From Dendrophyllia cribrosa (taxonomy: Eukaryota; Cnidaria; Anthozoa; Scleractinia; Dendrophylliidae): DNA of 64,000 nucleotides. Positions within the stretch are counted from its first letter, which is position 1, and each line of letters starts with the position of its first letter. Under the pieces are notes generated by a model, which was given only the letters and a program-made list of their open reading frames with translations, was not told the origin of the DNA and ran no database searches. This document shows positions 33,301-45,139 of this stretch, in pieces. The DNA is taken from positions 26,080,100 to 26,144,099 of the forward strand of contig JAJLRJ010000007.1 of the NCBI GenBank assembly GCA_024195265.1, in the 5' to 3' direction. The position numbers and the translations under genes were made by a program.

Positions 33301-34058
33301 GTTATCCTCTTATACAGGCTTAGAACTATTACCTTTACACTTGCCATTATTCGATGGACATCGAAAAAAGTCATTGAAACTTTCCACGAACTCCACAATG
33401 GAAGAGGTAGTTCCAACAAAAAATCCTTCAGAAATGCTGATTCTACATGCAAAATAAGAAAGAAGGAAAGTGACAAACCAACAAACATGTAAGACTTTTG
33501 GTAAAGACCATGGCTTTTGTAAAAGAGGAATAATATTTCTTTTATCGGGTTGAATTTGTTGACTTCCTTCACCAAAATTTCACACCTTTGCCGTGCGCAG
33601 TATTTGATAAACTTGACACATAAAGGAAATTCGCTTTTAAAAAATAAACAAAACACATACTAACAGCCTCTAATAACTTTCCGAATACATACTCACCCAG
33701 ATTTGTCATCCACAGCTCTTTGTTTTGACGGGGGTTCGTAGTCTTCATCGGAGTCTTTCTTGTCACACTTAGCAGCTTTTGCCGATTGTTCTGAAGCGAA
33801 TTCGCCGCTTTCCGCTTTGAGGAATTCGCACAAATTGCCGTCCGCTTCAAGCTTTCGCTCGACATCTTTAGAACTTTTAATCTTCTTGCCTTTGGGATCG
33901 ACATAAGAAATGTGGACCCTGTCTCCAGATTGCCGATGCAGAATCTTCCAACCCGCTTGTTCGAGTTTCGCCGTGTCCAAACGCGATCTTGAACCAGCTC
34001 CAAAACCTCGGGAATCGTGGAGGCTTTTCGACCAGCCTTTCGGATCGCTGTCTGCCAT
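30343..34058 (-). pseudogene. Spliced transposase with MBD/TAM-like N-terminal exon, two or more frameshifts
   Basis: Exon 1 (34058-33697) starts MADSDPKGW and holds an MBD/TAM-like fold: GWKILHRQSGDRVHISYVDP followed by GKKIKSSKDVERKL. It ends GG|GTGAGT. The large exon (about 33040-31398) has CYYSKVRDC, TCCDGCWLIRGHFSQN, NWQDADSSSAKGF, GGHVGRAHGKRLEEM, YHSRDNHEWEGGFCSFHP, CSCKQC and LGKGHSNLPE. Then exons 31106-30994 and 30610-30343 join in phase and end GGKKCKWCNSTTHSRKSH... with a C2HC-like knuckle. One extra T in a T-run (~32877) and one missing base (~32470) break the large exon; the exon 1 to 2 junction phase is unresolved. The family is a Kolobok/Mutator-like DDE transposase widely repeated in cnidarians (from memory). 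MBD folds normally bind methyl-CpG or DNA, so this one could target the transposase. Confidence 0.75.
30637..30857. mobile_element. MITE with GAGCAGTTTTCA termini in a transposase intron
   Basis: It starts ATAGAGCAGTTTTCAATTG and ends with the inverted TGAAAACTGCTCTAT, with TA on both sides. An internal duplication of TGCTATGGTTTGTGA...AAAATCTCTGATTGGTT appears twice (30690 and 30745). It lies in the intron between exons 31106-30994 and 30610-30343. Confidence 0.85.
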
Positions 34059-34561
34059 AGATAAATAAATCTCTCTTTGTAATAAATAAATATCTCTATC
34101 TTATAAATCTCTCTATAAATCTTGACTGTATATATCGTTTTCTGTGGAATTCTCCTTGAGCGTTCGAGATGAGTATCGAATATCGACTGATTGTAAACAC
34201 GCGAGCACACACGCTGCGAAGGCGAGCGAGAGGTGTCGTTGCTAAGCGAACGCATTATCACACCTTCTGATTGGTTTCGCGGAAAAAATAGATGCACAAA
34301 TATGGACTCTCTAGCCATATTTGGGGGATTATTTAGCGTTATACCGCTGCAAATATGTATTGTGGACACAAACAAAATGGCTGCCACAAAAGCAAAGGGA
34401 AAGCGATTGAAAGTGAGCAATTTTGTGAAATTTATGGCTGATTTACGTGCAAAACAAGCAAACGAAGCATAAGGCGAGTACATACAAATTACAATTTCTC
34501 CAACAAGATACATCGCAGAGATTTGAAACTTGGCAGGTCTAAACTACATAAATAGAGGAAA
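34059..34561 (+). other. Transposase promoter side; possible small plus-strand frame
   Basis: Upstream of the MBD-like exon. A 79-codon plus frame (34233-34472) ends in a basic segment KMAATKAKGKRLKVSNFVKF and stops TAA. It could be the divergent start of another gene, but no further exon is visible, so I do not call a CDS. Confidence 0.3.
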
Positions 34562-34698
34562 CTTTTCACCGCAGTGCGCACTCGAAGGCTTAATAACAAT
34601 CGATTGACTTGAAATTGCTTTTCAAGAAGGTAAATATTTGAATTTTTTGCAATTAAAACTTGTTGAATCACATCTGGAATGCGCACTGCGGTGAAAAG
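34562..34698. repeat. Short inverted repeat, 19 bp arms
   Basis: CTTTTCACCGCAGTGCGCA at 34562-34580 and its exact complement at 34680-34698, 99 bp apart. Located between exon 1 of the transposase and the right end of the TTAA element. Confidence 0.8.
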
Positions 34699-34984
34699 AT
34701 GAGTTTTTTGCTACTCTAATTGTGTGCCAAATCTTGGAGCAAAAGAATAAATTGTTGTTTACATATCATTGATTTTGTTGAATTTCTCGAGAAAGACCAC
34801 ACCCTTAAATTTGTTAAATTCCAAACATTCCTTTAACTTTTCCAAACATTGACAACTTTTTTTAGAATCTATAGGGAGTAATGAATCATTGGTGTAAAAA
34901 TGACCTTGTAAACTTATATATTTGTCCAGAAAATATCCCATAAAAAAGTGTCCAAAATTGACCAAATTAGCCTCCAGGAATACC

Positions 34985-35515
34985 TTAACGACTTACTAGT
35001 CAGACCTAAACTATGCACCACTGCGCCCTTTAACCCACATCCTGGCTCCTTTCATTGTGGCAACCGCTGCCGTACATGCAAATGCATCAACGACGGACAA
35101 ACAGATTACACATTTCACTTTACAGGAAACACTAGGACCATTAACCACCGCATTGACTGCAATTCTAGAAACATTGTATACATGGTAGAATGCAGATAAT
35201 GCAACAATACATTGGAGAGACTAAACAACAACTGAAAGAACGCTTGAAAGAACGCTTGAAAGAACGCTTCAACAAACAACGAACACCGCAGACCAGTCGA
35301 CAAACAAGTACACCCAGACAACTCTAAACTTACAGCAGTATCAGAACATTTTCTTTCACCTAATCATTCTGCCTCTGACATGCAACTAATCCCACTTGAG
35401 CTTATAAAATCTGTGACGACATGCGTAAGGCACGAGAGGCTCATCTTATTGATAAAGGTCAAATGTTCGAACCCAAGGGGTTAAACAGACGCAATGAAAC
35501 TTAATATATACTTAT
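34985..35515 (+). pseudogene. Penelope-like element, linker and GIY-YIG endonuclease part (3' of insertion)
   Basis: Directly continues the fragment that ends at 27767. It shows LCTTAPFNPHPGSFHCG, RCRTCKCIND (cysteine cluster), HRIDCNSRNIVYMVEC and, after frame changes, remnants of the GIY-YIG nuclease and C-terminal tail to about 35505. A repeated GAACGCTTGAAA near 35235-35272 sits where the GIY-YIG helix would be. The element is dead through indels, independent of the 7.2 kb insertion. Confidence 0.8.
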
Positions 35516-35759
35516 GTAAATTTCAGGATCTTTTTTTATCCATTCAGCTGATACCATCAACAAAGTATTATTTTCCCATCTTTCGCTTGTTATATATTGC
35601 CGTTCGAAATTAATCGGTTAAAAATATATTCCTTACTGTATGATCAGCCTTTCATTTTATTTGTTTATAATGAGGGTAAATCAAAAGTTGTGACATTTTT
35701 GGGCTCTTTCGGTAAGGAGTTGTCCATAACAAGCGCTGTTATTCTGTTCTCTTTCCAGG

Positions 35760-38230
35760 ATGGATGTACCTTTACGAAAACCCTACTGTGTTTTATTACT
35801 CTGCATGTTGTTGATATTCATATCATGCGAAACTAATGTGAATCCACTATCCCCCAACCTATTAGACGCCATATCAGAAATGATAGAAAGGTATGAGAAA
35901 GGAGAGCTAACTGCAACAACCTCCATTCATTATGTTGGAGACCAAAATAACGTGGAAACCTTATTTCTTCCTGGAATTATTATCTGGGATCCGTTACTAC
36001 AGTACTTTCATGGAAGCTTACGTTGTCCTGACTGTGGTCAAATACTGAAACCTAGATGTTGGAAAGATGGGAAAGATTGGAAACACAACAGTCCCAGGCG
36101 GCTTGCAGATATAGAACATTATGTTCTGCTCATAAGTAGGGTGTATGCATGCAGAAATGATCATCGGATAATCAGTCATGACCCTCGAATTCTGAAGACG
36201 TTTGAACAGGTTGAAATGATCCCTTTCCTTCTTTTGCACAAGTATGGTATCACTTGACATTTCTACAGATTAATTATCGTTCATACCGCGTCTGGAATGA
36301 GGTACAGGGACATTGAAGCACTTTTAACTGAGATGTGGCATAGTTATCACACCGAGGTACGCATTCGGGCATTAAAAATATCGGGTATGAAAACGTCGGA
36401 TGATAAAGCATCACATGACGCGAGTCACACTACAATACCGCAGGTTTCACAGTTAAACCCTAACAGGAAACTGATTCGCCAATGCTTTGTTTACGATTAT
36501 TGCACAAAAGAAAAACATTACAATGCACGAATGGCATCGTTCACTGGCAGTTGGCTCTCTTCTGACCACACATTTAAGGTCGCTGGCAATGTCGGTATAT
36601 GGCAAAATGGCCATTGGATTCGTCAGTTTGACTCTTTGTTTTCTGTTATGAATGAAGATGACATTGTCCTCGCTTGGCAATTAACAAGAGGCACTGGTTT
36701 TCCCAGAGTAAAGACTTTACTCATTGGAATTATGAACAGGCTACTAAAAGCAGAATTACCTTACAGGGATTTTCTATCGACAACTGTTGCGCCTGGAGGT
36801 TACTCCTACAAGGGGTGTTTGGAGTTATTTCAGTTAAACTTGATCTCTTTCATGCTGTGCAATGCTTCGCTAGTAAAATAAAAAAAGGCACCCATTAAGA
36901 AGACAGTGCCTTGATTCATTTCGATTAGTTTTCCGGATGCTGGGCGGTATTGGGAAAGAACATAAGAAATTGACGCCCTCTCGATCAGTGATGTTGACAA
37001 ATTTAGACAGATTTGTGAAAAACTGGGAGAATCTTGAAGTTGCAGGAAAGAAGCTACTTTCAAAAAATGCCCATGACCAATTGGACAAGTTAAGAGCACA
37101 TATTGAGAAAGGTTGCTTGGAAGGGATCCCTCCAAAAGCAGGAACAAGTAGAAAAAAGTAGAATTGGTGTTAAAGCAGCAGTGGCAAGCATAGGTACGTG
37201 CCTATACAGGTGGAATGAAAAACGTATGTCAGAAAAAGTAGGATCGTGTCATTTGGCAGTTCCTGCCCCAGTCACCAAGTACCAGGACTTGTCAGTCAAT
37301 CAAGAAGAAGTATTTGGTACTGGAGGGCTTCAAAATCCAAACAGTTTCAGCGACGATGACTTGGAAGATGGCGCTGAAGTCAATGCTAGACAAAATAATT
37401 CAACCACGGATAGCAGTAGCGAGGACGGGGACTATGGGACTGATGACGAGAATAATGTGATGATCACCAAAGAAGACATGTATCATAGAGTTCTGGAGTA
37501 TGCCATGTATATGAAGAGCCTAGCGCAAGAATTGCAAGGGAGATGTGATGGACCTTCAATGAAAGTAAATGTGACGGCGTCTTCTATTATTTTCATCACG
37601 TGAGCATTACTCCAGGTCAGATGCAGAAAAATGTGACGAGAGGTTAACCAGCATTTGAAAATGCATTCGGATTCCACCAGTTGCCGATGCCAAGAGATGG
37701 AGACTGTTTTCTACATTGCATTTCCATCACTTTAAGCTCTTTTCTTACAAGAAATCAAATCTGACCACATATTGGAAATCGATCGGTATCAGAACAGAAA
37801 TGTCTAACGAGGATAAAATAAACGTTCTTAGACAATTGATTGTGCAAGAATTCACGGGGCCTAATCAACACCTTTATGAACCATTTATGATAACAATCAA
37901 CATGAAGCGGGATGCTCCTGTGGTCGCGGAACCGCCGGGAAGACAGGGAAAAGTGAATTCTGCAAATACTATAAGTCCTGCTGTCCGTGTTTTCATAATC
38001 TGCAAAGCTGCAATGGTAAGTGTTCCTGTCGTTCGTGTGCGAATCCGTTTGGTAGAAAAGCTACCAAGAGGCAAAAACAAGATATTCAGCAAGACATTAA
38101 GCAGACGGACAAAGGATATATCGAAAAGAAAAGAGAAGAACCAATTGCTACAAGTTGGTTTGAAGACGAACTGTATGTAATTGAAGCTCGGACAGGATCT
38201 TTTTACAGTACCGCAAGATAATAGAATTCT
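35760..38230 (+). pseudogene. Broken transposon gene: DUF6729-like, DDE-like, OTU-like and cysteine-rich parts
   Basis: 35760-36257 has FLPGIIIWDPLLQYFHG, RCPDCGQILKPRCWKDG, HNSPRRLADIEHYVLL and VYACRNDH, the zinc-binding layout of DUF6729. After a stop it continues with SGMRYRDIEALLTEMW and then a nuclease-like block, SWLSSDHTFKVAGNVG, GHWIRQFDSLFSVMNE and (frame changed near 36770) IDNCCAWR plus VKLDLFHAVQCF, where aspartates of a DDE fold are plausible. Next come HIEKGCLEGIPPKAGTSR, an acidic low-complexity linker, and at 37670-37740 FHQLPMPRDGDCFLHCISIT, an OTU-type cysteine protease motif. A cysteine-rich end (37930-38060) has CKYYKSCCPCFHN and CNGKCSCRSC. At least five frame changes or stops. 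Not assigned to a named superfamily. Confidence 0.6.
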
Positions 38231-38719
38231 GCTCAGAAGTGAGAAGTTATCAAAATGTTTTTTCTCTGTGTCCAAGATCCTCATCAGCAGTAACAAAGAA
38301 ACTACAAGAAATAAAGGACAAGTTAAAAGTTGATGAGGAATTATTCAAAATTTCGTATTTGCACGAGCAGATAACAAAATGATATCTTCCTGCAATGGTC
38401 AATCTCGTTCCAAAGGACTAATCGCCACTAGTTATTCAGGGAAGTTTTGTCGCAGTTTTTCCGCGAATGGTTACCATTATTTCACATCTCACGAGGCACT
38501 TTCAGCCGCACAAAGAAGTTTAAAATGAAAAACAAAGTTAAAGCGTATTCATTTAGTATTCATGATTCTTGATGACGAGAAAACGTATTAAACGGTAAAC
38601 GTGTTCTGTTTAAACATATTTTGTTCAATTTTCTGTTAAATCATACTGTTTACACAGGTTATGTAAAGCAGTGTCGGAATTAAGTATAAATTAGTTGTTC
38701 TCGGACTTTTGTCTATTTA

Positions 38720-39054
38720 GTCCGGCAGATTCGTGCAAAATTTAATAAGAATTGTGGGTTTTGTGGTAAAAGCACCAAACTTGGCACAATAATAGTTTAT
38801 GACATGGTGAACAATTTTGGATATGGAGCCCACCGAGATCTATCCCATAATAATAGTAAGCGCAGGTTTATCTTTTGCACCCTGAGAATGGACATGGAAA
38901 CGAGACTGGCACAGAATATGTTTCATAACAGCTTTATTAACATGTGTAAAACAGCCACACAAGTAGAAAAGTGAAAGGTAATGTAATCCAAAGATATGAC
39001 TATAATGACTAAGAGATGGTCACGTGATCCATCAGCATGCAAACGAGGCTGATT
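38720..39054 (+). repeat. Left copy of a ~330 bp inverted repeat pair
   Basis: Begins GTCCGGCAGAT and contains GGTAAAAGCACCAAACTTGG and GCAAACGAGGCTGATT near its end. Reverse complement of 56866-57190 with roughly 95% identity by eye. Non-coding as far as I can see. 38231-38719 between the broken gene and this copy shows no feature. Confidence 0.9.
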
Positions 39055-40126
39055 TTGATTGCATGCAAAGCCCCTCCCTATGGTTTTCCTTAAGCGTTTA
39101 AGGCCTGAGGGAAAAAGTTTAATGGGCTGTTAAATTATTATTTCTAAGAACAAGTTTTTCCTTAGACTGCATCGAGATGGTTCTGAAAATATGCAATAAA
39201 AAATTAATTATTCTACTTGGGTATTTTTACGTTTTTGCTTTGATATTTGAAAGAAATTTATGGATATGTTTTTTAGCTGTGCTGCAAAGCATTGCCAAAA
39301 AAATTACATACTATTTTTCCATGTTTTCGTAGATGCATAAACCTATAATTTGAATTATGCATAATTTTGCCTGGGAAGCCTGGGTTCCATAAGGCGAGGT
39401 TACCATTTTGGCCAGGTTACATTTCGCATACTTGCAGTTTTGCCAGATCTGAACTTTGTGGTCATTATCTATTGAAATTCGACGATTGTTAACTCAAATT
39501 CCACCTGAAAATGGAGGTAAGAGACAGATAAAACTTTTAATTAGTTATTTTGAGTTTTAATTACGAGTTAATGTAAGAATGAGGCAAGTTCAGTCAAGTT
39601 CAATTTGTGGAATGTTTTCGTAGTAGTGACGTGCTAAACACGTGCTCCCAATAGTGCAATGATACAACGCTGTATCATTCCCAAAGTGGTTTAATCAGCA
39701 GGTTTACTTTGTTAAACAATTAATTTAGTTGAGCTGAATTAAAAAGAAACTATCAAAACATTTAAACTTAACTAATAATTATATCTCAAGAAAAATTAGT
39801 ACGATAAGCTCCCTGGACTGCCTCAAAATGGTTCAGATTTTGTTATCAGGACATATTTATAGTTATGTTTTTTAAGATTTACAGAAAAAGAGTCGGAGCA
39901 AAATACTTGTATTTAAAATATTGATAGGTGTTTCATGGGAAGTCTGCAGTTATTTGGCAAGGTCATCTTTGTTGTGTTTATAGTGTTTCTAGAACAATTT
40001 GCTCATTATCTATACTAATTCACCAACACACTTCATTTTCTTGTTATTTTTGTCTTTTTTAAGTGCGATGAAACATGAAGATCCATGTATTTTATCAAGT
40101 GATTGTTTGCTCTAGTCCTTTTCTTA
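39055..40126. other. Upstream region of the PIN-like gene
   Basis: AT-rich, no gene. Two weakly similar blocks (39165-39440 and 39800-40010) share GACTGC-TC-A-ATGGTTC, then GGGAAG-CTG and TTTGGCAAGGT-like words. This suggests an old ~620 bp duplication. Confidence 0.35.
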
Positions 40127-43100
40127 ATGGCCGAGCAAGAGCCCGATCTGTCCACATGTATTGACTGGTCAAAATGTGTTTTATGCCAAGAGACTACAAC
40201 TGAAGCCTTGCAATCCCCCGATAACTCACTGAGGTGCAATATTGACCCAGGGACAGGCTATCAAACTTTGGCGGACAATATTTTACGGTTCCATGAGATA
40301 GACTCATTACCAGTAACGATCGACATCACAAAGTTGGACGATGGGAATGGAATTGCATCAACTCTTATGAAATGGGATGCAAAGTGGCACAAGACCTGCT
40401 ATAATAAGTTTAATAACTTAAAATTTCAACATGCAGTAAAAAGAAAAAGCCACGACAAACCCAGCTGCTCCTTACCCACGAACCAACTCTGGTGCCAGAT
40501 CCCCCAACATTAAAAGCGCCTGCTTTTTTTGTGACAATTCTTCAGGTCCTCTTCATCAAGCTTCCACATTTAACATGGATGCAAGAGTTCGTAAATGTGC
40601 CCTTCAACTTGGAGATCAAACACTTTTTGCAAAATTAAGTGCTGGTGATCTCATTTCCCAAGAAGCCGTATACCATTCAAAGTGTTTGGTGGCACTTTAC
40701 AACAAAGCACAGAGATCTTGCGATAAATCTGAAAACAGAAGCGAAAAGGTTTTCCAAGGTATCGCACTTGCTCAATTAGTTGCATATATAGAGGACTCGC
40801 GAGTCGAATTAGAAGACAAGATTCCTGTTTTCAAGCTAGCTGAGCTAACACAGATGTACTCAACACGACTCAAGCAGCTAGGAGGGGATACCTCTACAAA
40901 AGTTCACTCAACGGATTTAAAGGACAGAATTCTGGCAAACGTTCCTGGGTTGCAAGCGCATAAACAAGGACGAGACGTGATGTTGGCATTCAATAAAGAC
41001 ATAGGACATGCTCTAAGGAACCTTTACGAGCAAGATTTCGATAGCCAAGCCATGATCTTATCGCAGGCTGCCAAGATCATTTGCAAAGATGTTCTGAACA
41101 CCAAGACAAAGTTTAATGGGACATTTGAAAACAACTGCCAACAAGAGTCCGTTCCAGAATCTCTGAAGACGTTTATTGGGATGATTTTAGGAGGCGCAGA
41201 CATCCAGACCCAGTCAAGTAACATGGTAGAGGCGCAGACAACTCTAAGCATATCTCAACTGATAGTTTTCAATTCTACTAAAGACGCAGAAGCAGTGAGA
41301 AATGTTCCTCTCTTTACCACTCTTCTGAACGGGAGCCACCACTCCCAGTTTATCTGGGCCTGATGACACATGCAGAAACAAGGAAGAAAGCTCTTTTCGA
41401 TGATCTTTACCACCTTGGATTGTCCATTTCATATGATAGGGTGTTAGAAATCTCAACCCAAATGGGCAATGAAGTCTGCGCACTTTACGAATCTGAAGGA
41501 GTTGTGTGTCCACCCAGACTGAACAAGAAAGTGTTTACAACAGCTGCTGTTGACAACATAGACCATAACCCGAGTTCTACTACAGCGCAAGGTTCATTTC
41601 ACGTAACAGGAATATCGTTATTTCAGCAACCCGAAGATGACGACATTGGAGAAGAACGAGCTCCTGTCATTGCTGTTAATGCAAACACAAAGCGTCTTGC
41701 CCATCTACCTGATTCATACACCACTGTACCGGCTGTCGTTCTTCCGAAGTCGGAGCCACCTGTCCCACCTATCGAAGGTCTTTCAGTAGGTAGCTGTCTA
41801 GAAATGCCATCAGCCTACGACACAGAATACAAGTGGCTGGATAATGTAAGAGAGCGCCTTAATCAAGAGATTTCCAAAGATACCTTGGATATGACATGGG
41901 CAGCTTTCCATGCAAGTCAATCTGCAAACAGATCTTTGCAGCTAGGTGAAAGTTCGCTGTTGCCGCTGTTCCAAGAACAAGCACACTCAGAAGCCGTGAT
42001 CTGTCATGCCATCGATGTTGTGAGCCAAGCTGTACGCTTTCTCAATCCGGAGCAAGTGCCCGTTCTCACCTGTGATCAGCCATTATATGCGATCACAAAG
42101 AAGATCCAATGGAACTGGCCAACAACCTATGGTGAGAAAAAGCTGGTGGTTTTGCTTGGAGGCTTACACACAGAAGTTGCTGCACTTAAAGCGATTGGGA
42201 ACTGGCTCGAGGGAAGTGGCTGGACTAATGCCCTAGCTCAAGCAGAAGTGACAACTCCAGGAACAGCTGACTCGTTCTTAAATGCAGCCCATGTGTCGCG
42301 TACTCGACATGCCCATGAGGTGACAGCTGCTGCTTTAGATATCCTTATGCACAAGGCATATGACACCTACTGCAATAGTCTGGCTGAAGGAGTTGAACCT
42401 TTACCACTCAATGAATGGCGCAACCAACGACAAGCTGGAAGTCCACATTTTCAGTACTGGTACTATTCTGATATTTGTGAGGTCTTTGCGTGAAGGGAAC
42501 TTCCAGCTGTACAAAGAGGCTTGTGCATCCCTTGCTCCATGGTTCTTTGCGTTAAACTCCATACACTATGCAAGATGGCTTCCAGTGCATATCCGTGACA
42601 TGGAATCCCTTGATAAGGAAATTCCATCTGTGGCTAATGAGTTCAGAAAGGGGAATTTCGTTGTGGAAAAATCTCATCGTGCATTCTCCTTAATTCCAAT
42701 TGATCAGGCACATGAACAAAACAACAAAGTTGTCAAAGGTGATGGAGGAGCAATCGGCTTGACTGAAAACCCCAGCCAGTTATTACGTTGGATGGTCTGT
42801 GGTCCAGAGGTTTCTCGACTCATCAACGAATTCAAAACGTCAGAGGAGCTCACAAAGAAAAGTCAAAGCGAGGGGCCCGATTTACGTCACCACAAGCAGA
42901 TGAGTGGGGTGCAAGCAACATTCCAAAAGCAAGTAAAAGCTTTATGCACTACCTTCGAAGAAATGGGTAATCCTTTTCTCGACGAAAGCGAGGAGCTTCT
43001 TGTACTGGACACACGAGTTATAGTGGATACAGGTGTTGTTGAAACTGTCAGAAAGATCGAAGAAGTCGATAAGACACAGTTCAAGGCGTTTGTGGCTGAC

Positions 43101-44639
43101 AGGCTTGAGAAGCGGACAGTATCACTTTTTGAACCAATAACGAGAAACAATTTAGCATTGTTCAGCAGTCCTCCTCCTTCCAAAGCAAAATCCAGTGACA
43201 AAATGCAAATTGCATCTCTCAAGAGTAACTGCTCTCTGTTTGCTCGCTTGTACATTTCCTGCCAAGTTCGTGACGGTGATTTGGAAGCATTCTTTACTCA
43301 TGAGAACCAGAGCTTTCCGCCTGCCTTGACTCAGTTTGGTCAACTTCGATCTGGCACGAAATCAGACCTGCTTCATTGCCTCGAGAAGGTCAGCCCAGGG
43401 CAAGCTGAAGCACCATCAGTAGAGGTGATGTTACTTGACGGCGCAGCTATTGTGAACATGTTGAAGCCTGGCCCTTCAAGGACATTCCAGGAATACAGTC
43501 AGGGAGTTTTTCTTCCTTATGTGAAAGGTCAGCTCAGAAATGTCCAAAGGGTTGATGTGGTATGGGACAAGTACAATGCGGACAGCCTCAAGGCGACAGC
43601 CCGGAGCAAGAGAGGAAAGGGGATCCGAAGGCGTGTCAAGTCTGACACCAAAATTCCTGGCAATTGGGCAGCGTTCCTCAGGGTTGACCAGAATAAGCTG
43701 GAACGTTTTGACTTCCTTGCTGATCAGCTTGGCACAGTTGACGTTGAACTTGGACAGGTGTTATCCACGAAGGGCGAGTCTGTAGTGTACAATGGAAGGA
43801 GAGAAGACACATCTGAGTTGTCACCATGCAATCACGAAGAAGCCGATACAAGACTTCTACTCCATGCTGCTGATGCTGCAAAGTGTGGCTTTGAGAAAGT
43901 GATGCTGCGAACTGTTGACACTGACGTTGTGGTTTTAGCCATTGCTTTTTTTCATGACCTTTCTTTGTCTGAGCTTTGGGTGGCATTTGGAGTCGGAAAG
44001 CATTTACGATATGTTCCAGTACATGTTATTGCTTCAAGCATGGGTCAGCAGAAGTCGAAGGCTCTACTTGCGTTTCACAGCTTTACCGGATGCGACCAGA
44101 CATCCTCGTTTGCCAGCATAGGCAAGAAGAAGGCGTGGGCGACATACGATGAAGTGATGGAAGTTTTTCAGAGCTTAAGTGCTGCCCCAACAATCTCAGC
44201 CGTGTCTGATGCTATTCCTGTCCTTCAGCGCTTTACGGTGCTCATGTATGACCGTACAAGCTCATGTACAACCGTCAATGCTGCACGCAAGGACCTCTTC
44301 ACGCGCAAAGGAAGGAATATTGAATCGATACCTCCAACAGCTGACGCCCTCCTACAGCACACAAAAAGAGCAACATTCCAGGCTGGTCACTGCTGGGGAA
44401 CGTGCTTGGAAGCATCACCTCAACTTCCTCCTCCCAGTGAGTGGGGCTGGCAACGAGGCCCTACACAAGCCTGGGACCCGTTGTGGACAACGATTCCTCA
44501 GGCATCACAAAGCTGCCAAGAACTTTTGAAATGCGGTTGCAAGAGTGAGAGAGGGTGCACTGGACGATGTAAATGTGTTCGTGCAGAGTTGCCTTGCACT
44601 GCACTCTGTCATTGTGGTGGACTGTGCGGCAGGCCCTAA
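40127..44639 (+). pseudogene. Large repetitive protein with PIN-like domain and C-terminal CXC zinc cluster, frameshifted
   Basis: The ATG at 40127 (MAEQEPDLS) opens a protein of about 1,490 residues in four frame segments; frame changes lie near 40450, 41325 and 42465. The N-terminus has two zinc-finger-like stretches: CVLCQETTT...CYNKF, and CFFCDNSSGPLHQAS...HSKCL. The middle has THAETRKKALFDDLYHLGLS. The C-terminal third has LLDGAAIVNMLKPG, NHEEADTRLLLHAADAA, TVDTDVVVLAIAFF and HSFTGCDQTSSF, an acidic-residue layout I associate with PIN/FEN-like nucleases. It ends with a CXC cluster (CGCKSERGCTGRCKCV...CHCGGLC). Homologues are, from memory, multicopy in cnidarians and other aquatic animals, consistent with a mobile gene. 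Function is unproven; nuclease is inference. Confidence 0.7.
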
Positions 44640-45139
44640 TTTATAACCAGATGCATTGATGTGGAACACCAGATATGATGTACACTGCTAGAGATTCAAT
44701 ACTAGTTTGAAAGCTTTTCACATATATTCTGTTCTTGATGGCTTGAAACTGTAAAGATAGTTGTTGCTGCGGAGGGAGCGTAGCGACCGAAGCAGCAACA
44801 TAAACTGAATTTAAGAGAAAGTATTAAAGCTAGGACGAATTCTCGATTTCATCACTTTTACCCATAATTCATCATCGTTTAGCCAGAATGCACCGCGGTT
44901 TAGCCAGAATGCATTGCGCCATGGTGGAGCCTCGCTTTCATTTTACCCAAAAAACCAAGGCGTCACTTGACAGCTCCTTCTCATATCGATTTCGATGGTG
45001 CGAGGTGAGTTTGCTTTCTCATTTTTACATCGTGCATGGCTTTTCAGTTTGTAGTCTTTTGCTTTCTCATTTTTACTGGGGGCATGACTTTTGGATCACT
45101 TTGGTTCTAGCGTGGAAAGGTTTTGTAAACCAGGAAAGA
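44640..45139. other. Spacer with a small hairpin and a short tandem repeat
   Basis: 44763-44802 forms a hairpin with GTTGCTGC and GCAGCAAC arms. 44877-44920 contains two head-to-tail copies of TTTAGCCAGAATGCA(C/T). Nothing else recognised. Confidence 0.6.

Larger units (their letters stand above)
27768..34984 (-). mobile_element. 7.2 kb TTAA-target DNA transposon with two convergent genes (Kolobok-like)
   Basis: TTAA flanks both sides (27764-27767 and 34985-34988). The ends are inverted: GGTATTCCTGGAGGCTAA at the left and its reverse complement at 34967-34984. It splits a Penelope-like reading frame that rejoins when the element and one TTAA are removed, which fixes both boundaries. It encodes a spliced small protein on plus (28062-29210) and a spliced transposase on minus (34058-30343). 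TTAA duplication is known for Kolobok and piggyBac; the protein resembles Kolobok/Mutator-like transposases more than piggyBac (inference). Confidence 0.92.

Noticed and set aside
33175..33492. 105-codon plus frame inside the TTAA element
   Set aside because: It overlaps the intron of the minus transposase gene and shows no domain.
27768..34984. piggyBac element, because of TTAA
   Set aside because: The catalytic exon has none of the piggyBac DDD motifs I would expect, and has motifs shared with Kolobok/Mutator-like proteins.
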